A DNA stretch of 64,000 bases from Edaphochlamys debaryana (taxonomy: Eukaryota > Chlorophyta > Chlorophyceae > Chlamydomonadales): assembly GCA_016858145.1 (NCBI GenBank), contig JAEHOE010000025.1, positions 744,001 to 808,000 on the forward strand. Reading direction: 5' to 3'. This document shows, piece by piece, positions 45,724 to 58,900 of this stretch. Under the pieces are notes generated by a model. The model searched no databases, was not told the origin of the DNA, and saw only the letters and a program-made list of their open reading frames with translations. The translations under genes and the position numbers were made by a program. The stretch's first letter is position 1; each line of letters opens with the position of its first letter.

Positions 45724-48158
45724 GCCGAGCGCCCGCGACTAGTAGGGCCTTGGATGGGGAGGTCGTCACCTTTTCTCTTGGGGTGTGGCGCCTGGATCTG
45801 GCGCTTGAATGTGCACTTACTCCTTGTCGGCCTAATTGGCAATCTGGGGTCATCTGGGCACCTGAGGCGCTGCAGTGGTGGGCTTGGACTCCGTCGTCTG
45901 TACTGTGATTTGACCTGACTCTTGTGACCATGAGGAGTTACAAGGCATGCCATGGGGCAGATTATCACGTATCCCTTCATCCCAATTCTGTCTGAGGCCT
46001 CACGCGTGTCAACGTGTGGCCCTTCCCTGTGTACGGGGTTTGCGATAGTGGTGAATTGCGTGCTGCGCTTGAAAGGAACTGCCTTTTGGACTGTTGATAC
46101 TTCAAGCATGGAACTGGAAGAGGCTGTGCTGCACGACCCCCTGTGTGATGGGGGTGCATCTTTGCACCAGCCGTTAGCGGTGCCCTGGCCTCTGGCACCC
46201 CGTGTGGGCGCGTGTGTGGGCCTGTTAGGTGCGAAGGGCGGAGGGCCGGCGCCTTGCTGGTCCCTCGCTCGGTGCGGCGCGGCAGGTGGTCGTGGCTTCC
46301 GCAGCCAGGGGCTCACGGCCTGGAAGCTTCATCTATCAGGGGGGTAGTCACCGATCACAGTCATCGGAGGCGGGAGTGGGTGTGCTGGGGTTTCTCTATG
46401 ACGGCTCAACGCCCTAAGGCGGCGGTGCTCGGCGCCTCTGCTCATGCGTCAGATGTTCGCTTGCCATCCGCTTTCTTGTAATGGGGTGGCAGGTGGAGGT
46501 GGCTGGTGCCACTCCTCTTGTGGGCCTTGGGCTAGTATGGGTGCGTGCATGCGCACTTCCAAATTCGTCCCTATAACCTTGCGTGGGTGTGGCAGAAGGT
46601 CACGTTGGTAGAGAAATGATGTGTTGTAACGGAAGGGTCGGCGGGGAGACACCGACGCCAGGGTTCTCGTGGTAGGGCAGGGCAAGGCCCGGGGGGAGTA
46701 GCTCACGGGTATTCTCTTTCCTGGGTAGCGTCGGGCCGGAGTTGAGCTACAGCTGCAGCTGCCGAAGTGTACGCACGACGGGCGTTGGTCTGCTTCGTCA
46801 GACGTGAGACGGGTGCCTCTTGTCCCGGCTCATTGTCTGGATCTGTTGGGGTGAGAAGGTCGGGGCTTGGGTAACGGACCTTTGGGTGGGCGGTGTCGGG
46901 GGTGTCATTTGGTATGCGCTTAGGCTCTCCTTAGGGGCGAAGGCGCCATCGTTTCTGCTACATTTTGCTTGGACATAAGAGGAGGACTTCACATGCATCC
47001 TGGTACCGAGGGTTTCTGTTATCGGGTCAGGGGCCAGGTAAACCACCTGCTCCACATTCATGCGATCTTCGCTGAGCTCACACACTTGGCACTACAGCCG
47101 TGTGCCGCACAGGGAAAGCTGGGATGAGCCCTGGGTGACACTTGGGATGTGGCTGAGCGCGCACGTCGAGCTGCCTCGGAGTTCGGATGCTCGACCCCGC
47201 CTTCCCCGAGACGACACGACCGGGCTCCAGGCCTTCCTGCGGCCACCACCCAGTCTCCTGCCACCAGGACCTCGGGCCTCGCTGCAGCCAGCTGAAGTCT
47301 CACGCAGAGGAAGTAAGTTGCACCTGCTGCTTCCCCATCCCCCGTCACTTGGCGGGCAAGCCTCCTGGCAGCCTGGTGCCGTGGTCCGGGCACCAAGCGG
47401 CTTCGCCCGACAGGTGCCACCGCCCACGGCGCTGCGCCCTCGGGCCCCCAAGCAGACAGCCCACAAAGCTCGCCGCCGGTCACTCGTCCGTCATCCTCGG
47501 GGCATCGAAAGACGCCAGTGGTCAACATGCTGCCTGCCCTGCCTGAGCGCGTGTGGCCGCGGTGCCTTGCCTGGCAGCTGCGGTGTGGGCGCGCCGTGGC
47601 CATCCCGGCCGCCGTGTCCGACGAGAAGGGGGGCGAGCGGTGCAGGGTAGGGGTCAGGCCGCGCCTGGGTCCCCGACTCTGTCCCACCAGAGTGGCTGGC
47701 CCTGCTCCCGGGAGGGAGGCCCGAGTGCTCCACCCTGCTGCGCGTCCTCCAGTCATGACCGGGGTAGAGGCGAGCGGAGCGAGCCAGCCCTCGAATTCCC
47801 TGCACCTGCCGTGGGCTGGGGCTCAACTCGCCTAGGCTGCAGGCTTGTTGTGAACGCTCGCGAAGGTCTCAGCTTCCCCCGGAACCCCTTGCACCCCGGC
47901 CGCGGCCCATTGCCGACCTGAGCGTGCCTTCCCCGGCCCCTTCCTCTCCTCCGATTGTGTCATCCCTGCTGGTCCCCTCTTAGGTAGGATGGCCCCCATG
48001 GGCACTCGCCCGGAAGGCTGCACAAACAGGAAGCCCCTGACGAGCATGTAGCTCACGTCAGGGCGTCTCCCTTGTAGACAGAGCTGGGGGCCAGCGCTCG
48101 CTCCCGCCGCTGGCACCGGACGCGGGCTACAGCCCGCACAGCCGTGCTGGTCAACGCC

Positions 48159-48203
48159 GTGCCTCCGCCTCCGTGCCTCCGCCTCCTCCGCCTCCTCCGC
48201 CGT
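48159..48203. repeat. CCTCCG-type simple repeat
   Basis: Repeats of GCCTCC/CCTCCTCCG units upstream of the membrane coiled-coil gene. Confidence 0.8.
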
Positions 48204-48539
48204 TCCTGGTCGGTCGTGGTTCCGCCCAAAGGCATTTCCACGGCAGCATGGCTCTAGTAGCAGGTCGCCGGTCTGGATGGGATGGACGATGGATGGGCGT
48301 CTTGCGCGGGGGCATAAGGGCGATCCACTATGTATGAGTAGGCAGCGGTTATGACAGGCGTTTGTACCCGGGCATTACAGGCCTGCAGAAACTTCCCGCA
48401 TGGACAGCTGCACGCCGCGCCATGCGGTCCCTCTACGTAGCCTTTACCGGACGCCTGTCCCCAAGACGAATCATGCAAGATTCAACGTTGTGTTTGTAGT
48501 TAGGGCCGTGTCGCAGTTGCGCCGCTCCAAGCGGCGAGG

Positions 48540-51152
48540 ATGAGCGCCGGGCCAGGGCCCCTTGATGGTCCGCGGTACCCGGGATCGCTCTTAGTATGGC
48601 ACGCGAAACAACGGGCCGTCGAGCTCGCCGCCAAGTATCGCAGGAGGAAGAAACGGGAGACAGGTGTGTTCGCACCTGCCCCCGCCCCCCGTGACGGCTG
48701 AACCCCCCCCCCCTGCTCGCACCGCCTCCCAACACGGTCTCTGCCTGCCCTCCAACCTGCAGAGCTGCCTCGGCTCGTGGCTACGCTGCTGGCGTGGGAG
48801 GGGGCCATTGTCGCGGGCGCCTTCCTGACGGCGATTGCTGGGGTGGCCGCGGGGGCGTACATGATGGAGCGATTTGACGAGCGCACCAGGCACGTGCGGG
48901 GGGGGGGGGGATGAGGAGGCGGGGGCAGGAGGGGGGAGGAGGAGGAGGAGGGCAGGCGGGAAGGGCGGAGAGAGGAAGGATAGGAGGGGTATGCGGGTGT
49001 TTCGGCGCAGCCCGCATCGGTCCTGGGCCCCAGCCGCCAAGGCCCAGGCTCGCCTCGCTGAGCCCTTGCGAACACCTGCGTCCCTGCGCCCGACCCACAT
49101 GGGCTTCCAGCCGGCCCCCATGTCCTCCCCTCTTCCCTCACCCGCAACCCCCCTGCCCCCGTCTCCAGGCGCACCAGCCTCATTGCCTACTACCGGCAGC
49201 GGGTGGAGCTGTCGGAGGACGTGGTGCGCGACCTGCAGGTGGGGGGGGGGCGGGGGGGGGGGGGGAAACGGGCGGGGCATGGGGGTAGGGGAGGCGGGGG
49301 AGTGTTTGGGGGCATCAGCGCCCACCGGTTCCGTGCCTGCAACCCCCCACCCTCCCGGTCGGCCTAGCCCCAGTGGACCGCCCATGCACACCTCTCCTTC
49401 CTGGCGAGGCGCCGCCCTCCCTCTCACTTCCGAACACCTCTGCTCCTCCGCCAACCCCCCCTCCGTCCCCCCAAACCAGGCCTCCCTGGCCTTCCTCTCG
49501 CAGCACGCCCAGGCCGTGCACCAGCGGGCCGAGGCCAGCCGCGGCGCGGCGGCGGCGTGCCGGCAGCGGCTGGCGGCGCGGCGGGGGGCGCTGGAGGGGG
49601 AGCTGGCGGGGGCGGGGGCCTGGGTGCTGCGGGAGCTGGGGGGCGGGGGCGGGGGAGGAGGAGGAGGAGGAGCGGGGAAAGGAGCAGGGGGAGGAGGCGG
49701 CGCCTGGCGGGGCCTGACGGCGCCGTGGCGGAGGGTGGCGGCGCAGAGGCAGCTGGCGGCCTGGCGGGAGGAGCTCGAGGTGGGCGCTTGGGGGCGCACG
49801 TCACGGCGCAGCGGCTGGGCTTTGCAGCGGCTGGGGTTGCAAAGGGTGGTGCCTTGCCTGTGCTGCTTCATCAGGCTTACCCTGCTCCAACCACCTGAGC
49901 CTGCGCAGCGGCGCTGTGTCTCGGAGTCCGCTTTCCCACTTCCTCTTGCCCCCGCACCCTCCTCCCCCCCCCACACACACACACCCCCACCCCCTCAGGC
50001 CATGGACCGGGAGGCCTCCCACGCGGAGGAGTCCCTGGCGCTCGCGGAGGCCATGGAGCGGGCGGCGGGCGTGCGGGTGGGGACTTAGGGGGAGGGGCCA
50101 GTTGGAGCGGGAACTAGGCGGGTCTCTATGCCCTCACGCTGTGCTCCCCACCCTGCGTCGTCCACCCAGCGCCACGGTCACAGCGCCTCTGCTACTCATG
50201 GCACAACCCGCACCCACGCCCGCCTCCCGCCCCGCAGCTCCGGCGCCTGGTCTCCCAGCTGCGCTCCGAGGCGGCCGCGCACGACCGCCTGGCTGCCCGG
50301 CTGGCGGCCTGGCGGGCCTACAGCTGCCGCACCGGGCTGCTCAGCGCCAGCGGGGAGCTGTGGGTGGTGCCCTGGTGGTGGGGCTGGCGGAGGCCGGGGG
50401 AGGGCGGCGGCGGCAGCGGGGCGGCGGGGGCAGCGGAGGCGGAGGCTGGCGCGCAGGGGGCAGCGGTGGCGGTTGAGGTGGAGGCGGTGGGAGCGGCAGG
50501 GGCGGCGCAGGAGGCTGCGGGTGTCAGTCGCTGGAACTGGAGTGTTGAGGTGCGGGGGTGGGCGGGTGGAAGGGGGGAAAGCGGCCGGGGGCAGGGCGGG
50601 TTTGGGGCAGTGCTGCTTGATGGCTTGGGCGGCAGGAGGGTATGAACAAGGTATGCGTGGGTTTGGGTCCTTTTTATGGCTTGGGGGTCGGGGCGGGGCG
50701 GGGCGGGGCGTAAGGATACCGGGCTGAGGGGGGTTCTCGGGCGAGGCGCGTCGAAGGCTTGGGGTGACGCTGAAGGCGGGAGCTCGGGCGGAAACAGCGC
50801 ACCTCCCCTTTCCATGCGGGCACGTGCACATTGCTTCGCCCCCGCTCAGCAACAAGCACCCCTTGGCCCGCCCCCCGCCCCCCGCCCCCAGGTGACCACC
50901 CCCGCCTGGATGGACGAGGACGACTGCGTGCTCGCCCCGGGCGCCCCCGTGCACGGGGAGGAGGGGGAGGGGAGAGATGGAGGGGAGGAGGGCGATGGAG
51001 AGGAGGAGGGCGAGGGCGACGGCGGCGGCGAGGGCGAGGGCGAGGAGGGCGGCTGGGGCGAGTGGGGCATGGCTGCCAGCCTGGCGGCGGCGCTGACGGA
51101 GGTGGGGCGCCTGCTGGAGGGCCGGCCGCCGGGCGGGGGGCCGCGCTGGTGA
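48540..51152 (+). CDS. Unrecognised single-pass membrane protein with coiled coil and acidic tail
   Basis: Seven exons (48540-48663, 48763-48889, 49169-49238, 49480-49779, 49999-50076, 50238-50549, 50892-51152) give 423 residues. The family is not recognised. The N-terminus is short, with a basic cluster (KYRRRKKRE, residues ~33-41). One membrane segment, AIVAGAFLTAIAGVAAGAYMM, lies at residues ~56-76. About 200 residues of Ala/Arg/Glu-rich, probably coiled-coil sequence follow (HQRAEASRGAAAACRQRL, DREASHAEESLALAEAMERA, LRRLVSQLRSEAAAHDRL), interrupted by a Gly-rich spacer. Next is an Ala/Glu-rich segment with GELWVVPWWWGWRRP. The last ~85 residues are strongly acidic with Gly, ending in a short helix (MAASLAAALTEVGRLLEG). 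An organelle inner-membrane or tether role is possible but unsupported. Intron 2 appears to be a GC-AG intron flanked by a 9-bp direct repeat. Confidence 0.68.
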
Positions 51153-52977
51153 GGCCCCGCGCCGCCGCCGCCGTGACTACAACGCAAGAGACGACATCGT
51201 TGCTGCGCATCGTTGCCGCTGGACTCGACACCGCCGGCGCTTGCCCCCGCGGCCGCCACCCACGGCTGGACTGTCCGGACGACGGCAGGACTGGACGGCA
51301 CCCGACAACCTTCATTCGACGGCACCTGACGCACACTACTCAGCCCTCGGCCCCGCTGTCCATCACGCGACCTTGCAACGCCGCCCCCACCGCCGCCGCC
51401 GCCGCCGCCGCCGGCCGACGAGCATGGCGCCAGCTACCCAGTCCGGCCTCGGCGCCGGCCCCCGCTGACGGCCTCCATCTGCGCCCCTACCCTGCTTCAC
51501 TTCAACATTGCATGGCTGCATGAGGACGGCTGGACACCGCAGCCGGCAGAGCCCGACGGCGCACGACACTGCGGCCCGGCGGCGGCGCCGGCGGGTGGAG
51601 CCTGCTGCCCGCCGCCGCCGCCGGCGGCACCACCCAACCGTGTCCTCAACGCAAAGCGGCGCTGGCTGTTACGGTCGCAGAAACGTTGTTGGCATACAGG
51701 TGCGCGCGGGAGCGCGTCGAAGCGCGGGAGGGTGGTCGGGACCCGCGGGCCAAGCGCTAGCTTTCTTCGCCTTGACCTCGACGCCCCCCCGTTTTCCGTC
51801 CACCGTCTCGTTGCGTGCAGGCTCGGTGACATTGCTGCCTCCCGTTCTCCACGTCTCAGTGGGCTCTGTCGGGCAAGCATCCGCGCTTGCGCCGGCCGTT
51901 TCCCCCGCGACCTCGCGAGGGGCCCGCCAGCCGCATCGCTGAGTCGAACCTTGTAGCAACAAGAGCTTTGCGCACGGCCGTCCACACAGCACTGGTTTGC
52001 AGCATGCAGCCAGCTGCGTCAACGCATCAGCTCAGCTAAGCCGACTGTCAACGCGCCCGCACGGCTGTCAGTCCGCGGACCGCGCGCAAACACGCAGCTG
52101 GAGCTCACGCACCGCTGGGCGCGAGACTATCCACGCAGCGTCACCTGACGACTCCCTCACAGCAGCGATAGGCACCGCGAAAGCGCACGCGATCGACTCG
52201 CAACTATCTTCGGGCGCCGGCGGCTGCAGCCTCGCGGCAGCAGCGAACGGTGCCGCTCGCAGCCGCGCCTGCTCTGGGCCTCTCCCTACGTCGCTTGAGG
52301 GACACCGGCGCGCAGGCAGCTGCCGGCCGAGGAGGCCCGTGCTTCGCCTCGGCCGCTTTCCAGGAGGCCGCAACGCAGTTACCGGCCCGAGCAGCCTTGT
52401 CGGTCCAGCGCCGAGCATCGCGGTCGCGAGCGCTGCACAACAGCAGCGCAGCAGTTTGGTATTCACTCAACGCCTCGGGCGCCAGCCGGTCAGTCTGGGT
52501 CAGTCCCGACGCGTGGGTCGCAGCAGCGGCCTTCCTTCTGCGCGCCAGGAGGCGACTCGCAGAGACCAGGAGCTGTAGCCGGAGGCTGAGCCCCTCCCTG
52601 GGCCCGGCAGTGCGTCGCTGCACGCGCATATGCGGCCCTCGCCTGCGCTGCCGCGGTGCCGGCAGCGCAGAGAGCCGTAGACAGCTCCACGAATCCTGGG
52701 CAGCGCTCAACACAGCAGAGCGAACTTCGTGGCGACGCAGATCCGCACTTGGCAGCAGCACGCTGCGCAGTGCGGTCGCCAGACACTGCAGACAGCACGC
52801 ATCTTGTCGTGAGCCTCGGAGGTGGGCTTGTGGGTCCGCTAGTGCTACTGGGGAGGAGCGCGACGGCTGGCGAGTCGGTGCAAGCCTCCCGCCTCTCCTC
52901 GCGAGCGACCGACCCCTCCCTCGCCCCTCCCTCCCTCCCTCAGGCCCGCATCGTGAGCCTCTGCGGGCCTTGTTCTG
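51153..52977. other. 3' UTR and intergenic DNA before the receptor kinase; no gene recognised
   Basis: Very GC-rich, with CCG trinucleotide runs near 51384-51415 and 51575-51630. A plus-strand open frame (52250-52978) and a minus-strand one (52204-52761) overlap fully, both Arg/Ala/Ser-rich with no domain. They are most likely compositional. The right end should hold the receptor-kinase leader; no upstream coding exon was found. Confidence 0.45.
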
Positions 52978-55900
52978 ATGCTAGAACGCGTACTCTCGGA
53001 GCCGCCTCCCGAGCCTCCGCCGGCGCCAGCGACCGCGGCGGCAAGCCAGTCCCTGCCGCCGCCGTCGCGGCCGCCGCGGCGGGGCGCGCTGGCCCTGGCG
53101 GCGGGGGCAGCGGTGGTGACAGCAGCGACGGCGGCGCTGCTGCTGGCGCTGGTCCTCATCGTCAGCGGCGGAGCCGGCGTCGGCAGCAGCGGCCGCAGCG
53201 GCGGCGGCGCTGTGCACCACGCACCCGCAGGCCCCGCGACGGCTCCCGTCGGTGCTACCAGCAAGCCCCTCCCCGCCTCCGCTGGCGTGCGCCATGAGGG
53301 CCCCGTTCACCTCCAAGGGCCCGAGGACAGGCCCGGCCGGGCCCTCCTGGCGCCCAGCTCGGGCCCAGGGCCGCCGGCAGCACCGGGCCCCTTGCCCGGC
53401 CCGGGCCAGGTGGCGGCGGCGGCGGTGGTGACGGCGGTGGTGCTGCCCGCCGCCGTGGCGGGAGCGGCGCTGGAGGCCATGGCTCCTGGCGGCCCCACTG
53501 GCGGGCGCGGCGGCGGCGCCAGCAACGGCGGCAGCGGCAGGGCTGGCAGCTACGGTAGCGGCGGCGGTGGTCGCGGCGGCGGGGCCTTGGGGGCGATGTT
53601 TGGCCGCGGCGGTGGCGGCGGCGGCGGCGGCGGCAGCAATGGCGGCGGCGGCGGCGGCGCGGGCATGATGGGCCCTGGCGGCATGCTGGCGGCGGGGCCC
53701 GGCAATGAGCTGTACGCGGGCCTGCTCGGCGGCACCGCCGTAGCAGTGCTGGGCGCCTGTGCGGGCCCCGACCCCTCCCTCGCCTGCCGCCCCAGCGGCG
53801 GCGCGCCCGGCCGGCCCTCCCCCACCTCCGCCACCCCGCCAAGCTACGCCCCGGCGGCTGCATCCGCAGCCGCGTTCGCCGCCGCCGTCGGCGGCGGCCG
53901 GCGACGCCTCGCCCAGGCCCCTGCCCCGGCCCCCGCCCCTTCGTCTTCCGACGGTACGGGTACGGTTGGCGGCGTGTCCACGTGCGCCGTGATGCTGCGG
54001 TACGGCGCCAACGTGGGCGACCCACGGGACAGCGGGGACGTGCCCATCTTCGTGGCCAGTTGGGCGGCGGTGGCGGCGGCGCCGAACGTGGGGCCGGGGG
54101 GGGGGTGATGGGATGGGGTGGGATGCGGTGGGGTGGGGTGGGGTGGGAGGCGGTGGTGATGTCAGAGAAGGAGAGCAGAAGGCTAGGGTGGGTGGAAGTA
54201 GGCTCGACGCTGTGCGGTTGCAGCCTTGATGGCCTGATTGTGTTGAGGACAGGTCGGGGTTTGGTGGTGGAATGCTGGTGCTTTGCGTGGGAGATGCGGG
54301 CTTAGGAATACCCGCACGCACCCCACACGACCCCTAGCGTCGGCGCAATCCCGCTCAGCAACACCCCGCAACACCGCTCACCCCACAACCCTCCTGCTCC
54401 TTGCCCACTCTCCATCCCTCTCCTCTGCTTCCACTCGATCCGAGAATTCCCCCTTCCTCCCCCTCCCTCCTTCCCTCCCCCATAGCTCCCCACCATCTCC
54501 TCCTGGGTTCTGGGTTGGGACTTTGAGGCGGGGGAGCGGCTGCTGAGCAGTCGGGACGTGTTCAGCGAGGGGGCGGCGGCGGCGGCGGCGCAACTGGGGA
54601 GCGTGGTGCTGCAGGTGGGGTGGGGTGGGGTGGGGTGGGGTGGGGTGGAAGAGGGAGGCCGCGGGGTGTTTTGGGGGGCGCTGTGGGCGGGAAGCTGAGA
54701 GGGCCCATGGCCCGGCCACCGCATGCCACTACAATGCTAACCCACCCGCTTGCCTCTCGCATTTCACTCTCCATCCCCAGAACGACCCGGGCGGCATGCA
54801 GAGTGTGGCCGTCATCGGTGGGTGCCGGCCAGGGGGGGGAATGGAGGGCGGGAGCGGGAAAGGGTGGAGTGCGAAAGATGCGCTGGCGCCTTACGTGCTA
54901 GCAGCCCTGTAGCGCCAGCATCAGCCCAGTACCGGTAGTGCTGCCTGCAACCTACTCCTCGAAACACTCCCCCACCTCTCCTTGCTCTCTCCCCAACCAC
55001 CAGGCAACGGCACGCTCACGGCAGGCGGGCCCCAGCTGTCCTTCTCCATGGTGGGCCGCAAGGGGCCCACCCCGGGCCCGGGCGGGCCCGCCGCCCCGGC
55101 GCCCTTCACCGGCCCCCCCTCCGCGCCCCTCCGCGTGGCCCCCGCGGGGGACGTGTTCTTCAACAACCTGCGCTGCAGCCCCCTGGCGGACCTGGTGCGC
55201 CTGGCGCAGGTGGGGGAGGGCGTGGGGTCGGGGGACGGGAGGGTCACACGTCTCACCGGGAGCACCATTCGGATTCGTCAAGGGAGCATGTGGTCTGAAC
55301 CAGTAGCATTGCCCTAGGCCCTTGCAAGCCTTGTTTCATGCGTCCGGTAGAAACTTGACGCGTGGAACCCCGACCGCAACATGCCGGCCGGCCTGCTGGC
55401 TAGCCATGGCCCACAGAGCACGCACTTCCTCCGCCCCGCCCGACCCCCTCCCCCCCTCCTACCATCCACCCCACAGGAGGCCGCCCAGCGCTCCAACCGC
55501 TCCACCGCCGGCGGGGGCGGTGGGGGCGGCGGTGGGGGCGGGGGCGGCGGTGACCACTCGTTGGGTGAGCCGGTGGCCATACCCCTGCTGCAGCAGACAC
55601 CGCGAGTGCTGCAGGTAGGGAAGAGGGGTGACGACTGAGGTGCAGGGAGGGGTGCAGGGGGCGAGGGGCGCTGCTGAGCTTTGATGACCGGACGGCCGGG
55701 GAAGGGTACTTGTACTTTGGGGCAGGTACGGAGGGCGCCCCTGCCTGCATAACTGACAACGGTTGGGATCCAACGGCGCAGGTGGACTACCTGCCCATAA
55801 CGTACATTGTGGACGACCCGACTGGCGGCGCAACCGCCAACGACTCGGCCGGCGGCGGCACGGTGGTTGGCGCCGCCAGCGTGGGCCGCCCGGCCAACGC

Positions 55901-58900
55901 GGGCGCGCGGGGGGCGGCGGGCATGGGCGGCGAGGGGGACGGCGGAAGCAGCGCTGCGGCCTTCTTCGCCACCTCCTTCACACAGATGTACTTGCGGTGA
56001 GGAGGGCCTGGGTAGGAGGGCCTAACAGTTGGGCTGAGCGGTGTCGTGAGCTGGGGTTCGGTTGGTAGAAAGGAAGAACCGAAGGAACGAAAGACTGTTG
56101 AAGGTTGTCATGTTGCTGCCTCAGTCCCACAACTAGATTCCAGTCGTTTTACTGTTCACGCTTTCACCACTAACCTCGCTTGGCTTCCCACCCCTGCGAC
56201 CCCCAGCATCACCAACATCGGCAGCCGCCGCAACGTGCCGCTGGACTCTGTGCAGGTGGGGGGGGGGAGAGGGAGGCGGGAAGGAGGGGGAGATGACGGA
56301 GGAGGAGGGAGCAGGGAGCAGAGGTGGCGCGCTTGAGGCCCATAGCCAACGACCGAGCCGTGTGGAAGCCATGCTGAGGACCTGCTTTTTCCCCCCCTTC
56401 CCGTTCCCTGTCTACCTACTCAGCTTCAGTACTGGTTCGAGGGCCCCGACGACACGCTCGACCCCTTCACGCGCCTGCGGGGGGGCACCGCAGGGGCGGG
56501 GCCGGGGGGGAGCGACGGCTCCGACCCCACGCCCTTCGAGCTCTTCTGCTCCGACGTGTCCAGCCAGCTGCGTGAGTGGTGCCTAGGGAGGCGCGTATAC
56601 TGAGAGGGGGCCCGGATAGGAAGGGGCATGACCAAGTAGCGGGGCGCGTGGGGCAACAGTGAAGGCCCGAGAGAGGAAAGAGTGCCCGCCGGTCGTCCAC
56701 ACGCCCGATCGTTCACATCTCCAACCCTCGCCCCGCCGCCATCCCCTCACCCCCTCACGCCCTCCCTCCCTCCCCCCAGGCGGCGGCTGCTCCTCGCTCC
56801 TCTCCTCCTTCTCCCCCGGCCTCCCGGGCGTGCGGGGGGCGCACTACGTCCTGGACCTCTTCTTCGCCCCCGGCTCGGGCGCCCTCGTGCCGCTGCAGAC
56901 CAACGCCACCTCCAACACCACCTCCCCCACCTCCGCCTCCTCCCCCACCTCCGCCTCCTCCCCCACCTCCCCCGATGACGCCGCCTCCGCCGCCGCCAAC
57001 GCCACGGCCGCCGCCACGGCCCCCGCTCCCCCCCCCGGCGCCACGGACGACCAGGGCGTCCCCCTGCTGGGGGCGCTGGAGCTCATCATCTCCATTGAGC
57101 CGGTGGTGTTTGAGCGCCTGGATGCACGGCAGGACTACAGGTGGGGGGTGGGATGGGTCGTGAAGAAGGTTGTTGGAGGGGGGTGGGTGGTGGGAAGGTG
57201 GGAGGTGTTGAGGCAGGGTGGTGTTGGGGGGGGGCGCGGAAACGTCGACATGTCGGCCCCTGTTGATACCGCCTTCGTCGGCCCCTGCCCATCCCGCCGT
57301 CGTCACCCCTTGGTCCCCCGTTCCTGCCCCCCCCCCCCAGCTTCCTGGACACACCCCTGGTCCGCACCGCCAACGGCTCCGTGTCCACCGCCGCCGCGGG
57401 CCCGGGCGAGGGGGGGGCGGGGCGGCGGGTGGTGCTGCGGGAGCGCAGGCCCAACACGCGGTGAGCGGGGGGCGGGGATGAGGATAGGGGGCTACGTGGG
57501 AGGGCTGATGGCGCTCCTCCGTCCGCCATCAATCCACCATTGCAACGCGCCCTTGCCGCAGCCCCTGCCCCTCTCCGTCATCCTTGACCGTCACCCTACC
57601 CCCTACCCCTACCCCTCCCCTCTCTCCCCCCCCCCCCCAGCATCCCCGCCTACGTGCAGGGCGTCATCGCATGGGGCAGCCCCCCCTCCTCCGTAGCCTC
57701 CTCGGCGGGGGGCGCAGCCGCCACCGCCGCCGCGCCCAAGCCGCCCGCGGCCCCCCCGCCCGCTGCCTCCTCCGCCCCCGGCTCCGCCGCCCCCGGCGCC
57801 GGCGCCCCCACCACCGAGCCCTACGGCGTGGAGCTGCCCGCGGGGAGCTCCTGCGCGCAGGCGGAGGGGGACACCCTGGTGGGTGTGGTGGTGGGGGGGG
57901 GAAATGGGGAGAGACGCGCCTGGGGGCATGTCGCAGGGTCCTGTGTGTGGGTGGTTTGGCGGGCTCCAAGGAGGGCGACCCCAGCTGCGATATAGGCTGC
58001 GTCAGGGCGTGGGAAGCGCTGTGTGTCCTCGCAGCCCATGGGTGGCTGCGCGTTTTCTTGGGCCATGCTTCCCTTCCCCTCCCCCCCACGCCCCAGAGCT
58101 GCGGTGTGTCCATGGTCTACTGCTGCGGCTCAGAGGTGCCCGTGGTCACCGCAGTGCCGCCGGACTGGCAGCGGAGGTGCGTTGGGGGACACACAGGGTG
58201 TGGGCGAGGGGATGCGGCCGGGGCGGGGGCAGGCGGGGCTGTGCGGCATCCGGGGCCGTGCGCCGGGGCCGTGCGCCCTCTCGAAACCCCCCTACGCTCA
58301 AGCTCTTCTTAGCCCCTTCCCTCCCCTATTTCAACATTCTAACCCCAGTCTGAGGCAGGTGCAGGAGTCCCAAGACAACGCCACGTATGGGCCCAGCGGC
58401 AACCCCGGAGGCGCGCCGCCCAGCCCCGGAGCCGGCCCCGTCGCCGCCGCCGCTGCAGGCGGCGCCGCCGGAGCGGCGGCCGGCGGCACCCCCGGTGGAT
58501 CTGGATCGGACTCCAGCACCCCAGCCGGCGCGGATCCAGGATCTGGTTCTTCGCCCTCGCCTGGCGGCGGCGGCACCCCTGCGGCGGCTGTGGCTGGGGA
58601 CCGCGGCGGGGGGGCAACGCCCGGAGCCGCCACCGCCGAGCCGCAGGCCGCATCGGGTGGCGGCGACGGCAACGCTCTGGGTCGGACGGTTGGGATCTCG
58701 GTTGGCGTGGCAACCGCCGCCGCCATCGCCCTCACCATCGGCGCGATTATGGCGTACCGGCGGTACGCGGCGCGGCGGGACGAGAGTGAGTCAGCCAGTG
58801 GCCGCCGCCGCCGCCACCGGCACCGCCGCCGCGGGCCCGACTCGGGGCCCCCCGAGCAAGGCATGTCGCGTTACGTAAACCTGCTGATGCACAGCGTACG

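Larger units (their letters stand above)
44851..48539. other. bZIP 3' UTR and long intergenic region, no gene recognised
   Basis: 3.7 kb without a recognisable domain. TGTAA motifs at 45719-45723 and 46477-46481 may end the bZIP transcript. Open frames such as 45952-46347 (plus) and 47058-47756 (minus, ~230 codons) have no recognised homology, no splice logic and overlapping rivals on the other strand. Simple repeats lie at 45369-45401 and 48159-48203. Confidence 0.45.

Noticed and set aside
45952..46347. Plus-strand open frame of 131 codons after the bZIP gene
   Set aside because: No homology or splice structure; probably 3' UTR or intergenic chance frame.
47058..47756. Long minus-strand open frame (~230 codons)
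   Set aside because: Arg/Ala/Gly-rich with no domain, overlapped by equally long open frames on the plus strand; GC-rich DNA produces such frames by chance. No splice or start context supports it.
52250..52978. Plus-strand open frame of ~240 codons directly upstream of the receptor kinase
   Set aside because: Arg/Ser/Ala-rich without a recognisable domain and mirrored by a long minus-strand frame. It ends where the kinase gene's ATG begins, so it more likely covers leader and promoter sequence.
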